64,000 nt of DNA. Origin: Penelope pileata (lineage: Eukaryota > Chordata > Aves > Galliformes > Cracidae). Location of the stretch: NCBI GenBank assembly GCA_013396635.1, contig WBMW01003952.1, forward strand, positions 263,111-327,110, read 5' to 3'. Below the pieces are notes generated by a model, which worked only from the letters and a program-made list of their open reading frames with translations, was not told the origin of the DNA and did no database searches. Shown here piece after piece: positions 49,801-61,361 of this stretch. Made by a program: the position numbers and the translations under genes. Position 1 is the first letter of the stretch; the number at the start of each line of letters is the position of its first letter.

Positions 49801-51530
49801 AGTTCCAGCCAATATAGCACGGATGGGATCACGTAATGTGCAGCAAGAGGGATGCCTATGACAGCAGGGAGGAAACGGAGTGAGCGCTTCTTTTTTCATA
49901 TTTCTTTCCTTGCATCTTTTAATTTATTAAATATTAATATTTTATTGCACCTGGAAATCAACATTAGGTAGAAGAAATAGAATCAATTTTTAATAAATAT
50001 GAGCAATAAATAAAACATTTCATAAATCATGCATAGCAAAAGATTACTGAAAGATTAAATAATGATCTTGTATAAATACTCAAGCTATTATTTATTAATA
50101 GCTTTTTTCAGTGCAGCATTCGTAACACTTGAGGAAAATGCAGTTTTACCTGAAAAGTAAACTAGGATAGAGAGGAGCAGTAAATTTTCCATCTTTGCAC
50201 AATGGCTTTCAGGACAAATGTCTCACCCTGATGAGGACAGAATATGTTTTCTTCCCCTCATCTCAGCTCTGGAAACTCCACGAGCCCCAAACCCCAGTTT
50301 TTCCGTCCTGGCTGCTGACAGCGTCAGGTTTCTGCAGGCTAACCCTGGTGTTCCTGTCCCTGCCTCCCAAATCATGTAACATAGAAAAATTCAATAAAGC
50401 CTGATGAAAAACTCAGATACAGTCAATTTAGTAGGTGGAGCTTTTTGTTTTTTAGCTCCACGGCTGCACTGCTTTTTCTGATAACACCTTTTCATGCCTA
50501 GGGAATGCAGATGGTGACATCAAACAACTTATGTCAGATGTGGCTCTCATTTATTAATGCATATCTGATGCATAAGATGGGCAAGAATATTTTTTATTTT
50601 TATTTCTAGTTTTAACATATGGAGGCTGAGTTTTTTCAACTGATCAAAGGAGTGGGAGTAAAAAAATCCAATTGATTTTTTTTTCTTTCTTTCTTTCAGG
50701 AGAAATTGTGTGTCAAGAAACTGTGTATCCTTCCAACAGTTTTTTCAGATCCAAAGTGCTCAGCTGTGTGTCTCCTTCCACGTCTCGCTGCGGTGCTCGG
50801 CGCTGGCAGAACAGTCTGCAGCAGCAGATTGGGACCCGTTTGGGGCCTCCCAGAAAGTGGCCGTGTTGCTGGCAGGCTGGCACCTCCTTTCCTTGCTCTC
50901 AGAATTAGCCCCAGTGATAAATATAACTACTAATTATATTTTAACCTACATCTTTTTTTTTTCCTTATGTATTCCTTATTAAAGTGTTTAATTGCTAGTG
51001 GAAGGCTTAAATTTTTTTTTTTTTATATATAGTCTAATTGTAAGAACTCAGTGGATCAGTAATAGTGCCTTGATATCCCAGTGAAAAAAAAAGTTAAATT
51101 ATGCAGGGGCAGCTGGTGATCAAACCTGAGCAGCCCATTTGCAAGGGACAGCAAGCCAGGCATTGGTTTTGTGTGATGCCAGAGTGAAAGGAGGCTCCTT
51201 GTCCCTGAGCTTGTCCTCCTGCCCCAGGGAGGGCCCCGCTTCAGTGGTATTGCAGACAGAAGACAGAGGGGTGATCCCACTCTGCCCATGCTCATGCACA
51301 CTCAGTTCCAGTGTGATGCACAGGGGTATGCAGGATTAAACACATAAAATCAGATTATGAGCCTTGCTGCAGCAAGATACAAGAGGGAGACTGAGGGAAC
51401 TGGGCTCTGTGCTGGGTGCTTGTCCCATGAGCGATGCTGGGATTGCTCTCCAGCTGCACGGAAAGCTCCCTGCAGTCTGCTTTGCTCCCATCCTGTTATT
51501 ATTATGATCCTGAAGAAAACCAAAGTAACC
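37859..51530. other. Long stretch of mostly unique sequence, no gene recognised
   Basis: No transposon fragment or exon I can support. Noted: a 14-T run at 39754-39767; a short dyad CTACATA/TATGTAG at 40954-40973; a loose TA/TG-rich patch at 41738-41790; an AT-rich block at 49908-50110; and a splice-acceptor-like tract at 50676-50699. Frames reach 124 codons (45414-45788, minus) without known domains. This could be intronic or intergenic; single-copy stretches like 44640-45110 deserve an alignment check. Confidence 0.4.
49908..50110. repeat. AT-rich low-complexity block
   Basis: About 200 bp dominated by A and T with repeated motifs such as TTAAATATTAATATTT, AATAAATAAAACATTT and TTATTTATTAATAG. 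No tandem period is apparent. Confidence 0.6.
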
Positions 51531-51634
51531 TGATCTAGTGGGTGGCACAGCCCAACCCTGCCCATGGCAGAGGGGCTGGAGCTGGGTGATTTTAAGGTTC
51601 CTTCCAACCCAAGCCATTCTATAATTCCGTGATT
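51531..51634 (+). mobile_element. CR1 LINE 3'-terminal fragment
   Basis: About 100 bp: TGGCACAGCCCAACCCTGCC, CATGGCAGAGGGGCTGGAGC, AGGTTCCTTCCAACCCAAGC and the tail ATTCTATAATTCCGTGATT. Only 3' UTR and diverged octamers remain. Confidence 0.9.
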
Positions 51635-54600
51635 AACATCAAAGTTGTTTTTTTCTTTTTTTGAGAGAAAGAGATTATTTTCTAGCCACTGCCAATGTCA
51701 CCAAGCACACAGCTCACATCAGAATGAAGCAGACTGCTGGAAGCTGCAGCCCAGCAACTCACACCTGGCAGCTTCAGAAACGCTTCTTCAGGAAGGGAAG
51801 GTGAAGGTGCACCACTGGAATGGTGTTTTTTCCCTTGGTGCTACTCATGCTCGGTGTGGATCCATCCGTGCGTGTGACGGACAGAGCAGCAGTGTTTTAC
51901 TTGAGTCTGCCTGTGATTTTCTTCATGCTGTAAGACTTTGTGTCTACTCCGTGAGCAAGCCAAACGCAAGTCCTGAGGACCACCTTCCTGATCCTGAGAC
52001 AGCCTTTGTCTATATCTCGGTGTGAATTTGGTCCATGAGACTTAATTTTGTTATGGATGAGTCCCAGCTCCTGTGAGCAGTGGGAAGGACTGGATCTCTC
52101 CCATGTCCCTCTGGGCTGCTTCTTGTGTTCATCTTACCTTGGGAGGTGTAGAAGCTGGAGGGACCTCAGCACCTTGAGACCTTACATTTGGATAGAAATG
52201 GTGTCAAATCCTGACCTGATTCTGTATGGTCTGGAGAACACAGAATCTGTATTTATTTCTTGGGGAGATTGCCCATAACACCTTCTCCTTTCCCTTCACA
52301 CAACTGTGTGAGAAGCATGTCTGAGAAGGCAGCAATCCATGGGCTGTGAAGCACATCTCAGGCCACACAAATAGTTGGGCACAGCATCATGACACTGGGC
52401 CTCCTCCAGAGCAAACGGTGGTGGCACTCACCTGGCCTCCAAGCAGGGTGCCGACCCCTCAACCTGATGATGGGGTCTGGTGGGATGGCCTTCATCCAGG
52501 AAAAACAAAGTGTTTGCAGATCTTTCTTTGCAGTGCAGACAGAATTCAATTTCTTCATCTGCCTTCTGGGCTGCTCAATGCACCATTTAATTAGGGAGGG
52601 TCTCGGGGGGGAGGGGGGGGTGAGGCTGGGAAAACTGAAAGAAGCTGGAGGTTGGAAATCTCCATTCAGTTTTAAGTGAGCTTGAAAGGGGTTTACCTCA
52701 ACACCTGGCGGTTTCCTCTGGGAATGGTGGTGTTATTAGACTATAAATGTATGTTGCAGGTGACATTTAGAGAGATGGAAGGGAAGGTATTTAAAACCCC
52801 CCTTGCACTTTCTGTTTTTTTCCATCTGTGTGTGAAAGAATTGTATATAGATGCAAAGTCAGATGCAGGGGAAATAGTAAACTGGCACCTCCACAGTGAT
52901 CATTTAGATTACCAACTCTATTTTTAAACAGTTGGCAGCACAAGATATCATCTTACATTACATATAATATAATAGTTAGTTCCCCAAAGTGGCATCTTTC
53001 AGTAGGAAATACTGGCAGAGCAGTAGCTGAAATAATGACATTTGCTGAGACATTACCTTCTTACATTGCAAAACAGAAATTTAAAGGGTGCTGTGGGAGT
53101 GCGTAAACAGGCGTGGTTATTCGTGCCTGTGTAGATTCAAAGAGAGAAAGAGACAGTCGCTGTGTGCATGAGAACTGCTCCCAAAACGTGGGGTGAGATC
53201 TTACCCTCAGTTAAGGCAGTGGGCTGACACAGATGGAAGAAGAACTTTGCTGCTGGTGCTACTTAGATCACCAGTGAGAGAGGCAGTTGTGTTTCCGTTT
53301 ACTTGCTGGCCTGTTCCAAAAGGAAAGCAAATTTTCCCCAGGACAGCTACTCAGGGACCAATGGTAGTAACTTCTCTCACTGTTCAAAAGATTTATTTTG
53401 AGATTACTAGTTCTGATAACTTTGCAAAGCAGTGCATATACTATTTTAAAAACAAAGAGATTAACAAAAATGCAGATGAGTACAGTTTAGGTTTGAGTCT
53501 CATAGAGCAATGCTGGATGTAGAAAGCTCAAGAAGGATACAAACTGACAAATTTTGCGTGAAGGGGTTGAATTATTCATGCACTGAGTCAGTAAATGAGG
53601 TTACAGTGGCACCAGTGCACTGGCCCTCACAGAAGGAATATAATCAGTGGGTATTATGAATTTTCCTGGATTTGTTCAGGGCTAACACAGGTCAGCAGCT
53701 TTCTAAAACTTCAGCTTTTGTGATGAGATGCCAAGGTTTGCCCTGCTGATAGCTACCAAATAGTGATCTGGAAAATGCTCAGAGGTGACTGCTGGTTATG
53801 ACACATGGATATTGAATGCTTCTCAAGGACAGAGAGTTTTGAGCTCCCCAGACTGGTGGTCTTTGGGTCCTGTCTCGTAGCAGCAGCTACTTGAATTCCA
53901 ATTGCCTGAGTGGTCAACATCAGGGATTTCAGATTAAGAGCTGTCACATTAGAGCACAGTACCCAGGTATTACTGCCATTAGATGTTTTAAAATGCACCA
54001 TTTTCAGTGGCTTGGGGACTGATATTGGAAAAAATCCAGTATTCTCCAGAGACTGGGGATAGTAAGTGCATCTATACACTTCTCTGAGTATATGGAAGTC
54101 CTGTGCACACAGTGTAGTTGTGACTACACTATGCATATGTCTGAAAGTCTTTGAACATCCCTACATGCTGGAAGACTATAGCGAGAAATCTCTTCGTGTC
54201 TACACCTGAGATCCAACCATCTTTAGTGACCGGTCATGGAAAGTTATCATCAGGGCAGCAGTTCCGTGGCCACAGGTGAATACAGCGATGCAGTGCCTGG
54301 AGAAGAGCCAGGGTGGTTTGCAATCATTTAGTAATGCTACTGTCACTTGGCCAGGCGCTGCCAATGGCAAGGAGAGGAGCAACAGCCTCTTTTGTTTTCT
54401 TTCCTTCTATTTGTAGGTCTAGCCCTGGTGACTTGCATAAAATTCACTCTGTGATGGCTCAGGTGTCCACTGGATATGAGCAGCAGAGACGGGTGGTCAG
54501 GGGTGGTTCTGTTTTCAATTAACAATATTATAAGCATATTTTGGCTTGTTTGCCTTTTTTATTTTGCTTTGTTTTGTTTTTCTTGTCTTTTCTTTTTTGA

Positions 54601-54802
54601 ATGCCATCACAGAATTTTCATTGAAGTCCAGATCACAAATGTCCATGTCCCACCACAATCAGGAGTTCAGCCTGGCTCATGTCATGCTTTCCCCTTCATG
54701 ATTAGCAGTTGTATGAGAGGTAAAGAGCCAGGAGGAAGAGGAAATAGCTGGTTGTGAAAGGTTTTGCTGGGTGAAGGGAGGCAACCTGCTGTAATTTGTC
54801 TG
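51635..54802. other. Unique sequence, no gene recognised
   Basis: Contains the G-run cluster at 52594-52630 and a T-rich stretch at 54554-54598. Frames of 126 codons (51645-52025, plus) and 127 codons (53753-54136, minus) show no known domain. No exon called. Confidence 0.45.
52594..52630 (+). repeat. G-run cluster, potential G-quadruplex
   Basis: GGG, GGG, a six-G run and an eight-G run are separated by loops of 1, 4 and 1 bases, followed by GGCTGGG. This fits the usual four-run quadruplex pattern. It stands alone, away from any recognised promoter or CpG-rich region. Confidence 0.7.
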
Positions 54803-54960
54803 TGCTACCCCATCCCTGGAGGTGCTCAAGGCCAGGCTGGATGGGGCAGCCTGAGCTGGTGTCTGACCTAGAGGTTGGCAACCCTGCCCATGGCAGTGGG
54901 GTTGGACCTAGATGATTTTTGAGGTCCCTTTCAACCCAAGCTGTTCTACGAAGCTATGAA
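54803..54960 (+). mobile_element. CR1 LINE 3'-end fragment
   Basis: CATCCCTGGAGGTGCTCAAG, GCCAGGCTGGATGGGGCAGC, GTTGGCAACCCTGCCCATGG and GAGGTCCCTTTCAACCCAAG follow the CR1 ORF2 end and 3' UTR. The tail (GTTCTACGAAGCTATGAA) is diverged. 5' truncated near 54803. Confidence 0.92.
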
Positions 54961-55005
54961 AAGAAAGGAAATAAAGGTGTCTGATGTGTTCAGATAGGTT
55001 ACGGG

Positions 55006-55284
55006 TGTAAGGGAAACACAAGGTCATGGCCTGAATTAATGATTGAGCAGCTGGCGGAGTGCAGTGGCTGGCCTAAGGAACACCTGTACCCCCCTCCATG
55101 TGACCAGGAGGGGTGGACCCAGGGTGAGACTACCCTGGGCTCATTTAAGAGCCAGCCACTGAGGGGAGAGGATCTCTTGTGTGGGATCTGGCTGTTCCTC
55201 ATCTCGGTAGGAGATCAGTATTGTGTAAGTTGTAATCTTTTGTTCACAGTCATTAAACCATTTAATACTTTACCTGGTATCTAC
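55006..55284 (+). mobile_element. LTR-like segment, plus strand
   Basis: Begins TGTAAGGGAAACACAAGG, has a TATA-like TCATTTAAGAGCC at 55141-55153, then an R/U5-like part. ATTAAA within AGTCATTAAACCATTTAATA near 55252-55257 could be a polyadenylation signal, and it ends around CTGGTATCTAC. The layout is that of a short retroviral LTR. No clean CA end or target-site duplication was found, and no internal viral sequence adjoins. A perfect 8-bp hairpin (CCCAGGGT/ACCCTGGG, loop GAGACT) lies at 55118-55139, upstream of the TATA-like box. It could instead be a non-coding RNA promoter region. Confidence 0.4.
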
Positions 55285-58200
55285 TAAAAATCTATCTAAA
55301 GTGATGTTGCTTCTGTGATTGCATCACACAGGTGTGGAGGTAGGAGCCAGGGCTGCCGTTGCAGATGCATTATTTTTCACCAGAAACTCAAATCTTGAGA
55401 GGAAAAAAAGCAATAGATATGAACAAGCAGGAAATGCAATTATTTGTATTACTTTCCATTGTGGAATGAAAACTGGATGAATATTGACCACATCCTCATT
55501 TTTGGATCTTCTCCCGAGTAGTCATAGCTGTGTTTATGCAGTGACACTAAGAGCTTGCGTATAAGAGGGCAAAATGTGTGCAAATACGCATTGCTGCTCC
55601 CATTTGAGGCCACTAAGTCCATTAGGTAACACTGTTGCTGCAATAAACCCTTGTCAGCCAGCTGTGATTTAAGGAGCTTTACTCTCCTTTTGCTGTAACT
55701 ACAGCCTGGGGGTGCAAGCTCTGCCTTTCCCTGGAAACCTGCATGGGAATGGCTGAGTTCTGACGCCTGACCCAGTGGTGCAGATGTCTGCAGCTGGAGT
55801 CCCAGCTACAGTGGTGTTTGTGTGGCTGTTGGGCTTTGCCTGGATCCTGGTGGTGATTTCTCCTGTTACCTTTTTTCAAGGTAAAACATTTTTAAGTTAA
55901 AAGTTTTTGTGCAGTGAGTGTCAACTTCTCTTTCTGTTCTGTTTCTATTTGTAGCACCGATGTGGACACCATTAAAAAATAAAAGAGTCAAAGTTTAGAA
56001 ATGGAAAGACTTTTAATGTACCAGGAGAAAGGCACTTTGCTGGTAATAGTTTTGAAGAGCCTACCACTTGTCTGAGTTACATAGAGAAAAATAAATCTTT
56101 ACCACAAAAGGCAGAAGGTTAAAAGGTGCTTTTTCTCCAGAAATCAGATTTGCATAAAGAGATATTATGCTTCAGCTGTCTGTGCCAATTCTTTGTCCTC
56201 ATTTTCATTTTACTGAGAGATGAGACATTAGCTGGTGAGCCTGAGCTTGGAGACTTTGCCAGTCTCATCCATCAACAGCAGCAGACACGCAACAGGGTGA
56301 CACCAGCCCAGGAGAGCTGTTTGCAGGCTTAGGACAGGCATCCTGGCACGTGGGCTGGGCTTTAGCTGGGACCGGCTGGGATCTCGTGTGTGCGTGGGGT
56401 TCCTAAGCCCCATGATAGTTTGTGGGAATCAAGTTGGTGCATGCAGTGCTGCCTGGGGACTGGTCTAGCTGATGGGGCAGAGGCATGTACTTTCAGATAT
56501 ATTGGCCCCACCACTGGCTCTCCACAGGCTGCGGTGAGACCTGAAATACTTAGTGCCTGTAGGATTCTGGTATCCCTGATCCCACCCCTGGGATTAATCT
56601 GCGATGATGATGGCATGGACAGGGGACTGGCTCCTCGGACACCGTGGGCAGGCTTTTCTCCTTTTTGTCTTCAGGGAAGTGAGTCCAAGCACTCTGTGCT
56701 TGGCACAGTCGCAGTATGTGTGGGTGTCTCTGCTCTCTTGTCTCACAGCAAACTAACTGGTGTGGTTGGGAGTGTGAACTGATGCCAACAGCAGCTTTGT
56801 TCTCTGTCCTACCACACCTGAGATGCCGTGTAGTCCATCAGGAAGTCAGCGAGTATGATGTTGGTGGCCTTCAGTGGGTTTTGGACTGGCTTGTAAAGCT
56901 GTTCCCTTTGTCCCGATGCTCACAGTTTTGGTAAGAGTTGCTCTGTGAGTGAGAGAATAGCTCATTTTTCATTTTTGTCCTGCACCCGTCTTGGTGTTGG
57001 CTCACATTGATTTCAATGATAAGGGTGGTCTGTCTGCTTCCTTTTCCCTGAAATCTTCTTACCTTTAAGGGAAAATAAAAAGCTGAGGTATGAACAGCTT
57101 GGAAGAGGTTTTAAATGGAGAAGGGATTAATAGCTGAATAAGTTCATGAATGATTACACACAGCAATTCCAACACATGGCTTGCCTTGAGAATTAACTGA
57201 TATCACCTATGGGAGAGAGAGAGAGCTGAGGGGGAAGGGAAACAGACACGCAGTCAGGCAGCAATCTGGACAATAAGTGAGACAATTGAGGTGAAATCAG
57301 GTAATATCAGTCAAAATACTTCTGAAAAGCCCTGGTGAAGTTGGTGTGATCTGTAGCTGATGAAGACAGAGTTGAGACCAAGGTACTGACCTCTTAGCTA
57401 ATGCACAGCTCAGCTGAAGGCAGCACGTGTCACGTGCCTGTCTATTGCCTTTAAGCACCAGGAGTGCTTTTGGGAGCAGCTGTATGAAGGTGTCTCATTT
57501 TTCTAGCAATGAGTATACAGGTGGGAAAGGGAGAGAAGGTGTGGAACCCATTGTTTTGCAAATCTTCTCAAAAGCCTTAGATATTTGCAGCTTACATACT
57601 AGTACTCATTCTTTATTCTACTGAAATTAGTGAGTGCTGACCTGAAATGGCTATACTTGCAACTCCAAATTTGCTCTCAATACTGGTAAAGTGTGCACTT
57701 CAATTATCTGTCTAAGAGGAAGCTGTAGAAATAGCTGTGGGTACAAAACCTCCATCGTGCAGTCCATAAGAGTGATCACAAGTGGTAACTAGACTGAAAG
57801 GACATCAAAGTCCTGATGCAAGGACTGAAACTCCTGGCCAGCTATGCAGAGCTCTTCAAAATGCTTCCAGGCTTTTCAGAAATGCTTCAGAAGACTGACA
57901 GTTCCAACAAACACGCTGTGGTTTTTTTTTGATTCAGAAACTGTGATCAACACTGGAGAAATACAAAAGATGCCCTGTCTTTAATGCTATTCATAGATAG
58001 GCTGACAGGGCTGAGGAACTAGGTATAGGAGCTAATTTGCGTGTTAACTTTTGCATCAGTGTGAGGCTGAAACTTTTATTCTTCTGAGCCATCATCATCA
58101 CAACATCCAAGTGTCTCTGAAGCATTAGTGAATACATCTGTGAAGAAGCACTCCATAATCATCCATTGCAGATGGGAAACCGAGGGAAAGAGACCCAGTG

Positions 58201-59990
58201 ACTTAACAAAGATCATGGAGACAGTTGATGCAAATTCTGGAACTGAAGCTCAGATTGACTGAGGAACATTAATGCATCTATGTTACCATGTTCAGCTGAG
58301 AAGTACTCTTCTGAGTCAATCTCCTGCTTGTCCCCACCTCTGGGGACTTGGCTGCAGTCAATGAACAATGCTGAATTGCATGAATTGCACTTCTGTTGCA
58401 TTGACCTAACCAGGAGTGCGTGCTCCTACTGCTTGTGGGTGTTCAGTCCTCAGAAACAAGATAAAACACCCCAAATGTGAATGAGCTCCTCCTGTGCTTG
58501 CACTGTTTGCTAATGGAGACAGAATGGAGACAGCCTCAGTGGCCCCTACTGCCAACTCCGTAAGTGCAAGCTGTCTTTGAGGATGAAAAGCAATCCAGAC
58601 ATAATGAAATCACTGTGAAATACACCAGTTCTGCCTCAACTAACAGCTGGTTGTTGGAAGCACAGTTTGTTCTGTGCCTTTGATCTTGCTGAGAGATCAC
58701 CAGCAGCAAGTCCGAGCTCAGAGAGTGCCAGGGCTGCTCCTGGCAGAGCATGGGCTTTGTGTTTGCAGCTATGCAGAACCAGTGATCTGGTGAATTTGCT
58801 TGAGCAGAGCTTAAACCACAAAGCACATAAATGATATTAGAGGATGCTTCCTGGGTAAATGCCGTTTAATCAATATGGAAACAAAAGCTCTGCCACTTTA
58901 ATAGGATGCATAATGCTGATTTGCTTTGTGTAGCTTGGAGCTGAAGTAGGGAAGTCTGGGCTTTAGCTGTGCTTCTGACAGTGAATGCTTGGTCAAAAGA
59001 GACCAAATCAAATTCCATTGGTACATTTTTTTTGAGTATTTTTGCATGTTGTACCCAGATTTAATATGCTAGATACCTAGATAAGATATGATAGATCTCT
59101 GAGGAAGGAAAAGTGTAATATTTCACCCATCTCCTTGATATTGCCTACCTTCTATAGTTCTTAGGTCCTCTGAATGGTAAATAAAGAAACCTAATTACAG
59201 AAGCAGATTGTGATGGGGCAGTGCTGTCAGACAGCACCACTAGCATGATGCAGCTCTTATTTACAAAGTCTGTGAGCAAGTTGTGGGGGCATAAGGGGAA
59301 CATAATTAGCTGCCTTTGGGCTGGATTTGAAATCTGGGAGCAGTGTCTTTCCTTGTCCATCTCACCAAGTTTTCTCCTTTTGTAACGGGGCTGTGTGATC
59401 AGGGAAATGGCTGATGTATGTTTGCTAGGCAGCTACTGCAAGGAAATGTAATAGGCTGCCTAGAGCCAAAGTGCCTGTTCTCTCCAGCCAAAATGCTGGC
59501 ATAACAAAGGGATCAAGATCTACAAAGCCAGACTGTGAAATTAAGGCCTCATTAACATCCTTGGCAAGGTTCCTGGTATCTTCAAGATATCAAATCTTTT
59601 AGTACAAATGGGAACTTCTTGAGCAAAGAATACTTAATGCTGGCTGTGCCTGTGCTGAGTGGACTTTCAGATCATGAGATTATGTTCTGTCTGTCAGCAG
59701 CTGCCATAATTTGTCCACACCTTCAATTTTACTGTGATTTTAGCCTGTCTATGCCACAGTGTTAATAGCACTGCTGGGAGTGAGGCCATGGTGAGTATGT
59801 CTGCCTGAAAGGCTCCTCATGGTGCTCTGAAAAGCTGTGCCTTGAGATGCAGAAAGCCAATCCAGTATGAACATGGGCTGGGTGTCCTCTGGTGTCCTCT
59901 GCCCTTCTGTCTCTAGCAGAAAGTCAGTGTACAGACACAGTGAGCTGAACCCCATCCGTATGCTGACTGATCTGATGTGGGTGCCCTTGA
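55285..59990. other. Unique sequence, no gene recognised
   Basis: Only a small (GA)n at 57213-57225 and a 10-bp tandem GGTGTCCTCT at 59881-59900 stand out. The largest frame, 130 codons at 56390-56782 (plus), has no known domain. Confidence 0.45.
57213..57225. repeat. (GA)n microsatellite
   Basis: About six GA units in GGGAGAGAGAGAGAGCTGAG. Confidence 0.85.
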
Positions 59991-60095
59991 TGGCCCATCC
60001 TGACTAGACACAAGTCTGAACGGATGGGGTGAACCCGCAGTGGCCCATCCTGACTAGACACAAGTCTGAACGGATGGGGTGAACCCGCAGTGGCC
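59991..60095. repeat. 50-bp perfect tandem repeat, 2.1 copies
   Basis: The unit begins TGGCCCATCCTGACTAGACA and ends GGGGTGAACCCGCAG. Copies 59991-60040 and 60041-60090 are identical, and a third starts with TGGCC before diverging. ACGGATGGGG inside the unit is the reverse complement of CCCCATCCGT at 59950-59959, just upstream. Perfect identity means a recent duplication, and the copy number may vary between individuals. Confidence 0.97.
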
Positions 60096-61022
60096 AGTAC
60101 TGGTGGCCAAGGATCACGATGCCATAGCTGATGTGCAAGACAGCACTGGGAGCTTCTCTTTTCCTTCTCCTTTTTTTCCAATGTTTTTATTTTTTTTATT
60201 TTTTGCTACCACTAAAGCAGTTGTGGACTTAATCCCCTTAGTATGTTCTCAATGAACTGACCTCAAGTAGTAGTCCCATTGAATTTACATGAGAATTTAA
60301 CATTAAGACATTAGCTTTTTACTGGCCCCTCAGTAGCTTTCATGTCAGTGCACAGAGGTGTGTTTGCAATCAGATCTAGTGCATGAATAGTTGCCCTAAA
60401 CAAGTGTGTGAACTGTCTGACTAGAGGAGAGCACAGATGTGCCCATTTATTTTTGCTTTAATTTTTGCTGCCAGTCAAAGCTAATCTAGTTTGCAGAAGC
60501 CTGCTGAGTGCAGAGGTGTGCATGACTGTAGGGCTTGTACATTATTACAGGGACTGCAGCATCTCCAGCAGTACCTCTGGAATCATCTTCCATTACAAGC
60601 TGTCTTTTATACATGATGAGTAGCATACTCCACAGAACCTTTTCAAATGAGGGAGCATTCCTTTAAATTTTGACAAACAGGTAGGAGGGAAGTGCAAGAA
60701 TATTGTCTAGAACTGCTTGAAGTCCTCCTTAGTTACAAGTTTTATAATAAGGTGACAAGAAAGCACGAAATACTTACTCAGCTCAGTGCTCATGTCCAAG
60801 TACTGCAGCATATTAAAGCACTTGAGATTGCCCAGGGAGGGATGATCAAGGCAATACACTCTCGTTGTGGAGTTTGTTTTGAATTTTTATTAGGTACATA
60901 GCAAATGGCTTCTGTGCAGTGTTCAGCATGAGAGGAGCAGATTCCTGACCAAACTGCAATGTTCCAAGTACCAAACTGCAATGACATTGTAAATTATTCT
61001 TAAGGTGCCTTGCCATGACAGG
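60096..61022. other. Unique sequence, no gene recognised
   Basis: T-rich near 60160-60205, otherwise unremarkable. No exon or repeat recognised. Confidence 0.45.
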
Positions 61023-61361
61023 GTCGCAGAATCACAGAATTGAGGGATTGGAAGGGACCTCTGGAGATCATCTGGTCCAAACCCTGCTAAAGCAGGTTCC
61101 CTATAGTAGGTTGCAGAGAAAAGCATCCAGGTGGGTTTTGAATATCTCACAACCTCTCTGGGCAGCCTTTTCCAGTGCTTTGTCACCCTCACAGTAAAGA
61201 AGTTCTTCCTCATGTTTGTATGGAACTTCCTATGTTCCAGTTTGTGCCCATTGCCCCTTGTTCTGTTGCTGGGCACCACCAAAAAGAGCATGGAGCATTC
61301 TGCTTTCCCTCTCTCCAAGGAGGAAGCCTTGTTGCAGAGCATCTCCCTATTCTCTTGCTCC
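61023..61361 (-). mobile_element. CR1 LINE 3' end with ORF2 C-terminus
   Basis: Plus strand begins GTCGCAGAATCACAGAATTG and GGAAGGGACCTCTGGAGATC, the reverse of a CR1 3' UTR. Minus-strand translation gives NRTRGNGHKLEHRKFHTNM, RKNFFTVRVTKHWKRLPREV and then a frameshift before the C-terminal end (RYSKPTWMLF). The coding part is therefore broken. A GHKLEHRKFH-type subfamily, similar to the copy at 37601-37858. Confidence 0.93.
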
